Source of the DNA: Paenibacillus spiritus | Lineage (GTDB): Bacteria; Bacillota; Bacilli; Paenibacillales; Paenibacillaceae | Direction of reading: 5' to 3' | Assembly (NCBI RefSeq): GCF_008710135.1 | Contig: NZ_VYKK01000028.1 | Coordinates: forward strand, 62,001-126,000 | Length of the DNA: 64,000 nt | Shown: positions 18,881 to 28,463 of the stretch, one piece after another | Layout of the letters: every line of letters starts with the position of its first letter | How positions within the stretch are numbered: position 1 is the first letter of the stretch | Translations under genes and position numbers: made by a program | The notes under the pieces: model-generated | The model's database searches: none | Seen by the model: the letters and a program-made list of their open reading frames with translations, nothing else | Told to the model about the DNA's origin: nothing

Positions 18881-20230
18881 CTAACTTTTAATGTAGTCCA
18901 GAATATAATAAATATTAGCGTAAGCATTACAGATACTTACTCGATTACTAGGTACACCAAATCCCGCCAACTGATCAGACATTTCATCCGTATGTTTAAA
19001 CGCCGCTACGACAAAATCGGCTTTAGAATAGCGGGCTACTGCCTCTGCTGGCGAAATCACAGAATACCCCTCAATCTCAGTGTTCCAAAGTTTCGAATTA
19101 TTATCGCAGAGTGCTAGTATATGAGGAAATTGCAGAGTCTTCGCAAGCAGAATGAAATATCGCCCTACATTTCCTGCGCCGAATAAAACAACATCTTTAT
19201 TAGACTTTAAAATAGTCGCAATTTCTTGGGAGCGAGTTTTTTCTTTTCTATTTCGCTCATTATAATTAAGCAAAGCCTCTTTTTCATCGGCAACCACCAA
19301 ATCATAAAAGGTTTTCAGATCAGCAGGAAGCAGACTCATATCCAGATTAGAATCATTCCAGTCACGCATCAGTTCTTCCCGAATTTCTTCGAGAAACGCC
19401 TCTTGCAGTTCCCCCTCCAATCTGCTGAGATTCCATTCATATGCGATATATTTTCTAACCGCAAGCGCAGAAAGCACTTTAGCCACTTGGTTCAATTCTT
19501 CGGGAAGTTGCTCTCTGATCTGTTTAAATTCCTCTATAATAGCAAAAGCCTTATTAAGGTCCTTGGTAGAGGATGCCGCATTGTCTGTACGATACCAATA
19601 GAAGGCTTCATCCAGGAAGTACGCTCTCTGTGCATACAGAGAAGTAAAAAAGAAAAAGCCGGTATCCTGATAGGAAGCCCCCGGTGATTCTGTTAATCTA
19701 ATCTGATTTCTTTGAAGGAAACTTTTATTGTATATTCCGGTCCAAATGGCAATATCAACGTTGACTATAAAAAGCGGATCAGCGGATATATCTAATATAG
19801 TCTTGTAGAAAGACGGGGTGTTCACAATGTGCAGTTGAAGGTGAATATCCCTTTTACGTTCGGTAACAAACGGCTTGAAATCAGACTTAACATAGTCGGC
19901 TTTATTATCTTCGGCATACCGAAAAAGCGTTGCGAACATATCCTGGTCGACCTTGTCATCAGATTCTACGATCCCGATGTATTTTCCCGACGCCTCTTCA
20001 ATTCCACGATTAATTTTGTGTCCATAGCTGCTATCCGGATCGATAATCATACGAAAACGTCCATCTTTTGCTTTATATTCCTTGATGATTTCCCGGGTTT
20101 GATCTGTACTAGAATCCTCAATACATAGAAACTCCATGTCAGGCAGCGCTTGAAGGCTTATACTGTCAAGGCATTCCCGCAGATATCGTTCTGAGTTATG
20201 GACAGGGATAATGACACTAATGGATTTCAT
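18881..20230 (-). CDS. Family 2 glycosyltransferase with C-terminal Rossmann module
   Basis: Inverting GT-A glycosyltransferase. The N-terminal SVIIPVHNSERYLRECLDS is followed by the nucleotide-binding EDSSTDQT and the metal-binding ESDD (D-x-D equivalent). The C-terminal 90 residues begin KDVVLFGAGNVGRYF and match the module of other operon proteins. The ATG at 20228-20230 stands 7 bases after AAAGGAG and only 1 base after the stop of the previous GT; the open frame to 20311 is not needed. It yields 449 residues. Donor and acceptor are unknown. Confidence 0.85.
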   Translation of the reverse strand: MKSISVIIPVHNSERYLRECLDSISLQALPDMEFLCIEDSSTDQTREIIKEYKAKDGRFRMIIDPDSSYGHKINRGIEEASGKYIGIVESDDKVDQDMFATLFRYAEDNKADYVKSDFKPFVTERKRDIHLQLHIVNTPSFYKTILDISADPLFIVNVDIAIWTGIYNKSFLQRNQIRLTESPGASYQDTGFFFFTSLYAQRAYFLDEAFYWYRTDNAASSTKDLNKAFAIIEEFKQIREQLPEELNQVAKVLSALAVRKYIAYEWNLSRLEGELQEAFLEEIREELMRDWNDSNLDMSLLPADLKTFYDLVVADEKEALLNYNERNRKEKTRSQEIATILKSNKDVVLFGAGNVGRYFILLAKTLQFPHILALCDNNSKLWNTEIEGYSVISPAEAVARYSKADFVVAAFKHTDEMSDQLAGFGVPSNRVSICNAYANIYYILDYIKS

Positions 20231-20231
20231 C

Positions 20232-21527
20232 CTAGTTCTCCTTTGAAGTATTAAATAACTGAAAGCGTCGGTACTCAATGGGCCAAATTTGTTGAAAACC
20301 CAACGTGTCAAGAGTTGCCATTATTTCATTCTGGAAACTGTCCGTTGTAGCCAAGACGACAGAAGCAGTAGGGCAAAGCTCTGCCAGGTCTCTAATTTCT
20401 CTTACAGTTATCCCCTCAATTTCTCTAGGGTTCCCAACAGCAGAGGTTACCGCATACCCTACAAGATGCACATGCTGAATTTCTTGAATATACATCGCTA
20501 CTTTTTGGCCTATACAGCCAGCACCATAAATAATAATTGGATTTCCGCCTTGTAAAAACCTATTAAATTTTTTCTGCAATTCTATATTTTCCTTTGCAAA
20601 GATTTCAAGATGGGCGTGTTTTAGGGGAAAGCGATCAGCCATTAACCTTTGTTCCTCTGTTAACCATTCCATATTAATAGCTTGTTCGATTTCCTCTAAC
20701 AACATCCCACTAGAATTCCGCCCTGTTGCAACCTGCTTGTAAAAGGGTCTGAATAAATCTAAATATACAATTTTGACCACTATGTTGTGTAATTTATATA
20801 AATTATGTTTTTTTGATAAAGTTAGCAGGTCAAGTAGACCAGCTGCAAAATCGCCCCATTTATGAGTCGGTATAGCTGGATTCTTATGTCCTTGTCTATA
20901 CCGATAAGTAACTTTCGATAGAGCATAAAATTGTTTAGCTTGAATCGCGGCCTTGACAAAGAAGGGAGGATCCTCAAAGTAATTATAAGTAGGGAACGAA
21001 ATACTATGGTTGCGTAAAAACTCAAGTTGATACAAAAAACGGGTAAAGCCATATGGAAACTGATAATCCTCAAACGCAATCATTCCGTCACTTTTAAAAC
21101 GATAATCTTGGTACCAACTCTGAAAGTTTTCAATTATATTCCCATTGTCTAATAGGCTGAACGATCCTCCACAAATTAAAGCATTATGATTGATCGCATT
21201 TGTGTAAAGACATTCTAAAATATCATTGTCAGGGTAATAATCATCGGGATCCATAAATGCTACATACTCTCCACTGGCCATAAGTAATCCGCGATTGCGG
21301 GCAGCCGCAACCCCCTGGTTAGATTGGCTTATAGTGACCAAATGTGAATAACGAGCCTCATATTTCTGCAATATTTCCAGTGAGCCATCCGTAGAACCAT
21401 CATTGATACATATAATCTCGATACCCGGGAGAGTCTGGTCCAGCACACTATTCAAACATTCTTCTAAATAACGCTCCACGTTATAGATCGGTATGATAAC
21501 AGATATAGGGGGTGTTAACTTCGGCAT
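20232..21527 (-). CDS. Family 2 glycosyltransferase with Rossmann module (paralogue A1)
   Basis: A 431-residue GT-A enzyme: SVIIPIYNVERYLEECL, INDGSTDGS and FMDPDDYYPDN. The segment EDYQFPYGFTRFLY and the surrounding fold align by eye along their whole length with the protein encoded at 22829-24148, so the two are paralogues. The C-terminus (NPIIIYGAGCIGQKV onward, about 95 residues) is the shared Rossmann module. GGAGG lies close before the ATG. Base composition here is conspicuously A/T-rich compared with the arg or flagellar genes. Confidence 0.85.
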   Translation of the reverse strand: MPKLTPPISVIIPIYNVERYLEECLNSVLDQTLPGIEIICINDGSTDGSLEILQKYEARYSHLVTISQSNQGVAAARNRGLLMASGEYVAFMDPDDYYPDNDILECLYTNAINHNALICGGSFSLLDNGNIIENFQSWYQDYRFKSDGMIAFEDYQFPYGFTRFLYQLEFLRNHSISFPTYNYFEDPPFFVKAAIQAKQFYALSKVTYRYRQGHKNPAIPTHKWGDFAAGLLDLLTLSKKHNLYKLHNIVVKIVYLDLFRPFYKQVATGRNSSGMLLEEIEQAINMEWLTEEQRLMADRFPLKHAHLEIFAKENIELQKKFNRFLQGGNPIIIYGAGCIGQKVAMYIQEIQHVHLVGYAVTSAVGNPREIEGITVREIRDLAELCPTASVVLATTDSFQNEIMATLDTLGFQQIWPIEYRRFQLFNTSKEN

Positions 21528-21549
21528 GTCTTCCTCCGATAATATCGGT

Positions 21550-22803
21550 TTAGTATGGATCTAGATCCATGTAATGCTCAAACCCAAACTCCTCAAGTTT
21601 CTCCCGCATACTGACCAAATACTTGGGAGTCGCTGCCAGTAGAATCAGTGTCTCTTGGCGGTAAGGATGCAATTCTTCAATCGAGTATACACGATGGCCC
21701 AAGACAAATTCGGGATTATGTTGCTTCTCGCTAACCATAAATCCATTGATTCCAATTTGTTGCTTATCTAAAACCTCAAGTATCTGTCTGCCGACTACTC
21801 CGGCTCCATATATAACTACCTTCGGATATTTACTTATGGAATAAATTTCCGATATATCAAGTTCACGTCTCCTCTTCGTATTCATATAAAGTTGGAACAA
21901 ATGTCCTGGAAGAGAACCAGAACCAACTTCCTGAAAGTCGTTTAAGTGGACTTCCCCTTTTATCTGGGCATACCGAACATGAAGACGGGTGTAGAGATTG
22001 AAGATATGCCGGGCAATCGCAGCATCAAGGGTTTCATCTATTTCTTGGCCCTTCCAGTAATCTAGCATCTCGCAAATTGTTATAAACAATCCAATAAAGT
22101 TCCTTTTTGTCGCGCCGCTGGTCATTATCGATTTCTGACGAAGGCGCCGTACGAAATATTTCTTGTGAACGCATTCCACCCGCTCAGCGGACAAAAGAGT
22201 AAGGAAAGAAAACAATTCATCTTCATGAATAATATTTTCATAAAAATCAAACGAACGAGTTATTAAAAATTCTCTGTTCCAGAACTGCCGACATACAGAG
22301 CCAAACCACTCTCCGCGATAAACTAGCAACGGAAACAACTCACTGCCTGACATAACTCTCTCATAAGAGTGACGAAACTCCTCTTTATAACCGATAAATT
22401 GGGTCTTTAGCTGGTCATCTTCATAAAGAAGCTCTGCTTCAAAGAAGACTGCATCCAAGACACCACTTTCGGCTTTATTGAATAATTCTTCCATAGCTTC
22501 AGGGACGATATAGTCGTCAGAATCCAGAAAATAAATGTATTTCCCAGAGGCTCTGCTAAGTCCTGTGTTTCGGGCAGAGGATAGTCCCCTATTACGGGGA
22601 TGAGTTATAATTTGAATACGTTTATCATTGGTCCGGAATTTCTCTAATATATCCATAGAGTTGTCGGTCGAAGCGTCATTAATACATATCACTTCAATAT
22701 CCGTCAGCGTTTGCCCTATCACACTTTGCAGGCACTCGTCCAGGTATCTCTCTACATTATAAACAGGAATCACAACAGAAACTTTAGGAGGCTCAAGGAT
22801 CAT
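21550..22803 (-). CDS. Family 2 glycosyltransferase with Rossmann module
   Basis: A 417-residue GT-A protein: SVVIPVYNVERYLDECLQS, INDASTDNS and FLDSDDYIVPE. The middle differs from its two neighbours (about 130 residues of helical sequence with several Arg/Lys runs), so a different acceptor is likely. The tail KVVIYGAGVVGRQILEVL is the shared module. It lies 25 bases after the preceding GT and 22 before the next, consistent with one transcript. Confidence 0.85.
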   Translation of the reverse strand: MILEPPKVSVVIPVYNVERYLDECLQSVIGQTLTDIEVICINDASTDNSMDILEKFRTNDKRIQIITHPRNRGLSSARNTGLSRASGKYIYFLDSDDYIVPEAMEELFNKAESGVLDAVFFEAELLYEDDQLKTQFIGYKEEFRHSYERVMSGSELFPLLVYRGEWFGSVCRQFWNREFLITRSFDFYENIIHEDELFSFLTLLSAERVECVHKKYFVRRLRQKSIMTSGATKRNFIGLFITICEMLDYWKGQEIDETLDAAIARHIFNLYTRLHVRYAQIKGEVHLNDFQEVGSGSLPGHLFQLYMNTKRRRELDISEIYSISKYPKVVIYGAGVVGRQILEVLDKQQIGINGFMVSEKQHNPEFVLGHRVYSIEELHPYRQETLILLAATPKYLVSMREKLEEFGFEHYMDLDPY

Positions 22804-22828
22804 ATTCTCTCTCCAAACTTCAAAATAG

Positions 22829-24148
22829 TTAAACCTGAATTACGCTATTTCGGTCGATTCCAAATAATTGAAACTCTAAGGAATTCAAATATATCTGGTG
22901 CTGGAACCCCAAATACTCTAGATGGAGCTTAATCTCGTTGTGCAGATTGGAAAACGTAGCAATAAGTACTGTAGCCTTTTCTTTCAAATAAAGATAATCT
23001 TCAATTTGTTTAACCGGAATAGTTGTGATATATCGTTTGCCGCTGCCAAGTTTAGTTACTGCTGCACCAATTACTTCAACTTCTGGATACCCTTTAAGGA
23101 ATGCTGCTGCCTTTTCCCCCATAACACCTGCACCGTATATAATGACCGGCTGGTTCTCCCGCAATCGCTTAACCAATTTCTCTTGGATTTCAGGCATCTT
23201 TGCTGCGTATTGTTTGATCTGATGCGGTTTTAATGGATAGCGGTTATAGTAGTCTTGGTTCTCTTCAGTCAGCCAATCGAAATGGATGGACTGATCGATT
23301 TCATTGAGAAGTTCATGAAGCTCATGAGTTTTGGGTAGCTGCTTCTGAATGAACTTATAAAAAGCCCGATACAAGTCGTCATAAAAGATACGGACAGCTA
23401 AATTATATAGGTGGCAAAGTCCTTCCTGTTCAGCCACCCGGATCAAATCCAGGGCACCGCGGGCGCAATCTGTAGTCTTACGCAGGTTTAAAGTGGTATA
23501 TTTATGTCTAACACGATAGCAGTATACGAATTCGGGTATCGCGTAAAATTGTTCAGCGAGGACTAAGGCCTGAGTAGAAAAGGGTAAGTCTTCACATCTC
23601 TCATACAGCGGAAACAATAACCCATTACGTACCAGAAGATCTCTTTTATACATAAATCTTTGAAACCCATAAGGAAATTGGTACTCTGAAAAGGTGATCA
23701 TGCCCTCAAATGGAAAAGTGAGTGCTGAGAAGGGGCCTGAGAAATCGGTAAGTCTGTGATCGTTCACCCAATAGCAGTAAGATCCTGCACAAATCTCCGC
23801 TTTATGCTCTACAGCCTTGTTAAATAAGCGCTCTAACACTTGATTATCGGGATAGTAGTCGTCTGGGTCCATAAAGGCAATATATTCGGCAGTCGATGCC
23901 TCAAGAGCGCGATTTCGTGCTTTAGACACCCCTTGGTTCTTTTGATTAATGATAAAAATGTTTGGATATAGGGTGGCATAGCGTTCCAAAATTATTAAGG
24001 ATCTGTCTGTGGAGCCATCGTTAACCGCAACAATTTGAATGGGCGCCAACGTCTGGTTCACAACACTATCCAAGCACTCCTCCAGATAACTCTCCATATT
24101 ATAAATCGGAATAATAACCGAAACTTTATAGGGGTTAACTACGTCCAT
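22829..24148 (-). CDS. Family 2 glycosyltransferase with Rossmann module (paralogue A2)
   Basis: A 439-residue GT-A enzyme: SVIIPIYNMESYLEECLDS, VNDGSTDRS and FMDPDDYYPDN. It shares YQFPYGF and most of its length with the protein of 20232-21527. The tail PVIIYGAGVMGEKAAAF is the shared Rossmann module. Its ATG overlaps the end of the preceding GT4 gene by 14 bases, with GGAGGA inside that gene, so translation is probably coupled. Confidence 0.85.
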   Translation of the reverse strand: MDVVNPYKVSVIIPIYNMESYLEECLDSVVNQTLAPIQIVAVNDGSTDRSLIILERYATLYPNIFIINQKNQGVSKARNRALEASTAEYIAFMDPDDYYPDNQVLERLFNKAVEHKAEICAGSYCYWVNDHRLTDFSGPFSALTFPFEGMITFSEYQFPYGFQRFMYKRDLLVRNGLLFPLYERCEDLPFSTQALVLAEQFYAIPEFVYCYRVRHKYTTLNLRKTTDCARGALDLIRVAEQEGLCHLYNLAVRIFYDDLYRAFYKFIQKQLPKTHELHELLNEIDQSIHFDWLTEENQDYYNRYPLKPHQIKQYAAKMPEIQEKLVKRLRENQPVIIYGAGVMGEKAAAFLKGYPEVEVIGAAVTKLGSGKRYITTIPVKQIEDYLYLKEKATVLIATFSNLHNEIKLHLEYLGFQHQIYLNSLEFQLFGIDRNSVIQV

Positions 24149-25250
24149 ATCCTTCCTCCAGCCGTTTGATTTCCGATACGATATTATACCCGGCCGCCGT
24201 GATAGGCTCCTCGGTCTGGCCCCTATGGTATTTCTCGGCGTTCTGTCTAACCCAAGCGTACCAAGCCTCCTCTTTTAGAGGCAGAAAATCAAGATTTCCG
24301 GTAATCTTGGCTTCATAGGGAACCTTATCGCTGGCCAAACAATGTAATCCAGCCGCCTGGGCCTCAATCAGCACAATACCCAATCCCTCAAAATGCGAAG
24401 GCAACAAAAAAAGATCCATTGCCTGCATAATTCCATGAACATCTTCTCTTGCGCCAAGAAAGATGACACTTGAGCCCAATCCAAAATCATTGACTTGCTG
24501 TCGAATCTGCTCCTCCATCGGCCCGACACCGGCCAGGACGAGTCTCGCTTGCGGGTATACAGATACCACCCTTCGAAAGACCTCAATTAAAAATTCGTGA
24601 TTTTTGGTGTGAACAAACCTTCCGACATGTCCCAGTACCAAGCAATCGTTGAGTCCCAAACGTTGTCGATAATTTCGGCGAAGCACAAGGTTAAAGGCAA
24701 ACTTTCTAACATCAATTGCATTCCTCATAAGGATAATCCGCTCTCTGGGAATCTGCTCACCAAACAACCAGTCCGCTGCCGCTTCCGAGCAGGCCCAATA
24801 ATCGGTCGCCAGCCCCCTGTGAAATAATTTCTTCTGCTCCTGATGGTGCCTGATGGCTATCAGTCGTTCCTTCTCGTCTGCCTTATCTACCATGGTGCTG
24901 TGCGCATGCACGATGATCCGAGGAACCCGATGGCGGAGGGCAAGTTTCTCTGCCAGAAAGCTTTTCCAATAGGAGGTATGGAGATGTATAACATCGTAGC
25001 CCTCTTCCAAAATGTGATTCATCTCTTCAATGAACCTCTCCTCGTTCTCTTCAGCATAGCAGGACAGATAGTGCACTTTACAGCCTTGGCTTGTCAATGT
25101 CTCTTCAAAGTCGAGCTTCTTCTTGCTGAACGTTGCAAAATCAAAGTGAAACCGATCCCTATCAATATGTCTCCAATTATTCAGTACATAGTTGGTAATA
25201 CCGCCGGAAGTGTTAGCGATGGGGAATTGCAAAATATTAATTTTATCCAT
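24135..25250 (-). CDS. Family 4 glycosyltransferase (GT-B)
   Basis: A retaining GT-B enzyme of 371 residues from the chosen start. The N-terminal half begins MDKINILQFPIANTSGGI with a glycine-rich acceptor loop. The C-terminal half has GHVGRFVHTKNHEFLI, LVLAGVGPMEEQI, LLPSHFEGLGIVLIEAQA and the E-x7-E nucleotide-sugar site. No membrane segment is seen. The ATG at 25250 overlaps the preceding oxidoreductase by 8 bases with GGAAG upstream; an earlier frame start at 25280 overlaps more and lacks a site. It is the only GT-B enzyme of this kind in the operon and lacks the Rossmann tail. Confidence 0.88.
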   Translation of the reverse strand: MDKINILQFPIANTSGGITNYVLNNWRHIDRDRFHFDFATFSKKKLDFEETLTSQGCKVHYLSCYAEENEERFIEEMNHILEEGYDVIHLHTSYWKSFLAEKLALRHRVPRIIVHAHSTMVDKADEKERLIAIRHHQEQKKLFHRGLATDYWACSEAAADWLFGEQIPRERIILMRNAIDVRKFAFNLVLRRNYRQRLGLNDCLVLGHVGRFVHTKNHEFLIEVFRRVVSVYPQARLVLAGVGPMEEQIRQQVNDFGLGSSVIFLGAREDVHGIMQAMDLFLLPSHFEGLGIVLIEAQAAGLHCLASDKVPYEAKITGNLDFLPLKEEAWYAWVRQNAEKYHRGQTEEPITAAGYNIVSEIKRLEEGYGRS

Positions 25251-26250
25251 TAGTTCTTCCAACACCTCTTCTACCACCATTTCTCTCTTTCAAAAATGCG
25301 GCCATAATAGCAGCTATCCCGATGGATACTTTAGATGGCAACAACCGGACAGCCTCCTGACTCCCCTGAATTGCTGCCGCAAACCAGCTCAGTCCATATC
25401 TTAAGCCTTCACCGGCGAACTCCTCTTCAAAGTCATCGCGAGAGGTGGCATCTTCATAATAGAGCGAGAATGCATCGGTCTTCCACCACGGAGCGACTAC
25501 CTTGAGATAGCCCTTGCTTCCGCTGACTACGAGCGTGCCTTCTGACTTGACTCCAAGCCCAACTTTAACGGTAGCCAGACTGTCTGTATAGCGAAAATAC
25601 GCTTTTGTATACAAATCCAGTCCATGTTGGCCGGGGATGTGTTCAAAGCGCAGCGACTCATATTGGTCTCCTAAGATGCTCAGGACGGCCATGAGCGGGT
25701 AACTGCCCAATTCCGTAAAACTTCCGGCCCATGGCGAAGGCGAAAGTTCTCTCCAGTGTTCTCCAGGGGGTGAGAGTTTCGTAAATGTTCCTTCCACATC
25801 TCGGATAAGCCCGATCCTGCCGCTATCCAGCACTTCCAATACCTTAAGAAATCCGGGGCAATATGCAGTCTTGATGGCCTCCATTAATACCAAGCCCTGA
25901 TGCTTGGCGCAAGCAAAGGCTTTCTCCGCCTCCTGTTTATCCAGTACCATTGGCTTCTCGCACCAGACATGCTTGCCTTTGACCAGAGCATTCATAATAT
26001 AGTAAAAATGCGTTTCATGTGGAGAAGCAATATATACGGCATCTACCCCTTTGTAGAGCATCTCTTCACTCTCGGCAGCTATTTCCAAATGATGCCGATC
26101 GGCAAACTCACGGGCAGCCGGGAATCGCGGGTTATAGACACCGACAACCTCAATTCCCTGTACCTGCTGCGCCTCCGAAATAAATCGTTCGGCGATCCGA
26201 CCACTTCCTATAATTCCAATGCGTATAGCACCATCCAGATGGGTTCTCAT
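25243..26250 (-). CDS. Gfo/Idh/MocA-family oxidoreductase
   Basis: A 335-residue NAD(P)-dependent sugar oxidoreductase. The dinucleotide fold opens with RIGIIGSGRIAE (glycines 12, 15, 17) and the family's EKP motif is in WCEKPM (Lys99). Members oxidise or reduce sugars, inositols or nucleotide-sugars, and many make unusual amino- or keto-sugars. In this setting it probably prepares a donor sugar. No aminotransferase accompanies it, so a keto- or uronic product is as likely as an amino sugar. It starts 7 bases after the LicD gene. Confidence 0.88.
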   Translation of the reverse strand: MRTHLDGAIRIGIIGSGRIAERFISEAQQVQGIEVVGVYNPRFPAAREFADRHHLEIAAESEEMLYKGVDAVYIASPHETHFYYIMNALVKGKHVWCEKPMVLDKQEAEKAFACAKHQGLVLMEAIKTAYCPGFLKVLEVLDSGRIGLIRDVEGTFTKLSPPGEHWRELSPSPWAGSFTELGSYPLMAVLSILGDQYESLRFEHIPGQHGLDLYTKAYFRYTDSLATVKVGLGVKSEGTLVVSGSKGYLKVVAPWWKTDAFSLYYEDATSRDDFEEEFAGEGLRYGLSWFAAAIQGSQEAVRLLPSKVSIGIAAIMAAFLKERNGGRRGVGRTNG

Positions 26251-26257
26251 TATTCCT

Positions 26258-27079
26258 CTATTTCTCTCCTTTCGGAACCACTAGCGCCGATACCGGATGT
26301 ACTTTCCGCTTTGACTCCGGCGGCAGTATCATATAATCACCAAACTTAAATGTTAAGTATTCCTCATAGGCTTGAATACCTTGGAACATATGATTTTCAA
26401 ACATAACCGGCGTACTGTTCTCGTACCAACTCCGCTTGTAACCGTAAGTTCGGTTAGGTGTAGGAAACATAAGGATACGGACATGGGTCGTTCGTTTCCG
26501 ATTGCTGCGCACGATCAGCTTCTCGTAGCGGCGGAGTGCCCATTCTTCCGGAATACCAGAGAGAAAGCGGTAGAGCAAGCGCACGAAAAGTTTGGGCTCT
26601 GAGAACCTCCCCACCGCCGACCAAAGAGTCTTCCGTACACAGAAACATTTCAGATTGTGAAGAACACGTACGGGATACATATCCGGCGTCCCGTCAAGCG
26701 GAAAAATATCAATAAAAATCCCTTGTTCATAGGGCATATGCTCCTGATATTCTCGGAGAAACAAACTGTCCTTCCGCCGCAGCTTGCCGTAGCCCCAACG
26801 GTAGCCGGGTGTATTCCGGTGGTCCTGGAAGTAGAAACGGCTCGTGTCCAACTCTGTCAGACAGGCTTTCCGAAACTTCTCGTATTCTGAGCGAAGCAGG
26901 GCTACATCAGCGTCATCATCCCAAGGAATATATCCACCATGACGAATGGCTCCCAGCATGGTGCCTGCAATAATTTGATAGCGGATACCGCAGATGCGGC
27001 AGATCCGGTCAACCTCGATCAGCATCTCGAGCTGGATAAGCTGTATTCGCCTCAAAGCCTCTTTATCAATCTGAATCAC
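26258..27079 (-). CDS. LicD-family phosphotransferase
   Basis: A 273-residue protein that is essentially one LicD domain. The signature GTMLGAIRHGG is at 39-49 and WDDDAD at 53-58, followed by IFIDIFPLDGTPD. LicD proteins transfer phosphocholine or another phospho-group from a CDP-activated donor to a glycan. The start is a GTG at 27077-27079 with AGGAGG 5 bases upstream; a frame extension to 27121 lies inside the phosphoesterase gene. It overlaps that gene by 14 bases. A second LicD domain is encoded in the fusion gene at 16016-18850. Confidence 0.87.
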   Translation of the reverse strand: MIQIDKEALRRIQLIQLEMLIEVDRICRICGIRYQIIAGTMLGAIRHGGYIPWDDDADVALLRSEYEKFRKACLTELDTSRFYFQDHRNTPGYRWGYGKLRRKDSLFLREYQEHMPYEQGIFIDIFPLDGTPDMYPVRVLHNLKCFCVRKTLWSAVGRFSEPKLFVRLLYRFLSGIPEEWALRRYEKLIVRSNRKRTTHVRILMFPTPNRTYGYKRSWYENSTPVMFENHMFQGIQAYEEYLTFKFGDYMILPPESKRKVHPVSALVVPKGEK

Positions 27080-28463
27080 GGGCTCCTCCTGTATTTGGCG
27101 ATGTAGCACGCCACACTCCATTTAAATCGCGATATACTATACGATCCTCTCCCGCTCCGAAACGAATCAGGTCTATTCGCGACTGTGACGGCGTTATTCT
27201 CACTGCATCCCACAGGTCTTGGGACACCGTCCCACGCTGTCTTGGAGGCGTATAAGAACCTTTCGGCTTCTTGTCTGTAAAATACTCCAGTTTGGAGCAG
27301 CCGATGGAAATGATCGGAAAGTCCCGTTCCAGATCTACAGCATCGGCATGATTATGACCGTGAACAAGTCCCAGAATCTCATTGCTGCTCTCTCGCTGAT
27401 AGTCTTCTAGCAGAGAAATCAACGCCTCACCGTTGCGGATTTCATTACTCCAGTAATGCAGATTCGCCAACGGTGGAACATGGCTGAAGAGCAATATGGA
27501 ATAGCCAGTCTCTGTACACTGGAGTGACTGACTGAGCCAATCCAGGGTTTCTTCCGCATACCCGTACCGGACATCCTCCCGGTAATCAAAAGAATGCAAA
27601 ACAAAACAGCGCAATTTCGATTCTGGATAATCAAAATAATAATTTGGAAGTTTGCCTTCCCGAACAGTGTAGCGGTCCGTATAAGACAGATAGATATCGG
27701 CTTGCGCTTTCACTTCAAAGGGCTCAGGATTTCCCATAAAATAATTAGAATCATGATTGCCCGGCACCACATAAAGAGGTACTTGATTGGCTATCAGATC
27801 CTGCATCACCATTTCCGCGTAGTCACGGGTTAGTTCAGCCGGGAGCATTCCATCTGTCAAATCCCCAAGATGAACAATCCCGTGAAAAGCCGCCATGTTA
27901 TGGACCATCGCTATATTGCTGGCGGTATCATCCCATGTTCCGTTCACAGTATAGTGACTGTCCGTTACAACTGCCAGCATCACCGCGTCTGCAGCTGCTT
28001 GCTCCAATAGGGAAGCGGCCGTCTTGCAGGCTTCTTCTCTGAAAAAGGGTTTATCAGAAAAGGAGGCCTCCCCTTGTTCAAAGTCCACAATCATTTCGAA
28101 GCGTCCCTCGTCTTCAGAGGTAAAAGCACCACCGTCCGTTCGCTTAAAGCAAAGACGGAAGTAGCATTCCTGTTCAAACACATAATTCTCCTGCCGGTAG
28201 GTGTTCCCGTTCAAATCTCCATTATACGTCGTCCAACTGCACTCCGGCTCATAATCGTACGTGTATATATATTTCGGATTTACTTCCAAGGAATAAGTAG
28301 CGACATTAAACAAATACCGAACATCTCTTAGTATAATCTGGCTGCCGGGGTACGCTTTATAAAAGTGCAGTGACGACATCCGGTCAGGAACGCCATAGCC
28401 GGCTCTTCCGGTCGAAGCGTAAATCGTTACCCCAGCTTTCCCGCAAAGCTTAACCGGATTCAT
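27066..28463 (-). CDS. Calcineurin-like metallophosphoesterase with N-terminal beta-rich domain
   Basis: A 465-residue protein. Residues 1-150 are beta-rich, with many Tyr and Trp (YSLEVNPKYIYTYDY), and unrecognised. Residues 160-420 form a metallophosphoesterase with all ligands in place: DSH (168-170), GDLTDG (Asp201), GNHDSN (235-240), SHVPP and GHNH. No signal peptide is seen, so it should act in the cytoplasm, perhaps cleaving a phosphodiester on a glycan or nucleotide. The ATG overlaps the preceding stop as ATGA. A phosphodiesterase among phosphotransferase genes suggests editing or turnover of the phospho-substituent. Confidence 0.82.
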   Translation of the reverse strand: MNPVKLCGKAGVTIYASTGRAGYGVPDRMSSLHFYKAYPGSQIILRDVRYLFNVATYSLEVNPKYIYTYDYEPECSWTTYNGDLNGNTYRQENYVFEQECYFRLCFKRTDGGAFTSEDEGRFEMIVDFEQGEASFSDKPFFREEACKTAASLLEQAAADAVMLAVVTDSHYTVNGTWDDTASNIAMVHNMAAFHGIVHLGDLTDGMLPAELTRDYAEMVMQDLIANQVPLYVVPGNHDSNYFMGNPEPFEVKAQADIYLSYTDRYTVREGKLPNYYFDYPESKLRCFVLHSFDYREDVRYGYAEETLDWLSQSLQCTETGYSILLFSHVPPLANLHYWSNEIRNGEALISLLEDYQRESSNEILGLVHGHNHADAVDLERDFPIISIGCSKLEYFTDKKPKGSYTPPRQRGTVSQDLWDAVRITPSQSRIDLIRFGAGEDRIVYRDLNGVWRATSPNTGGARDSD

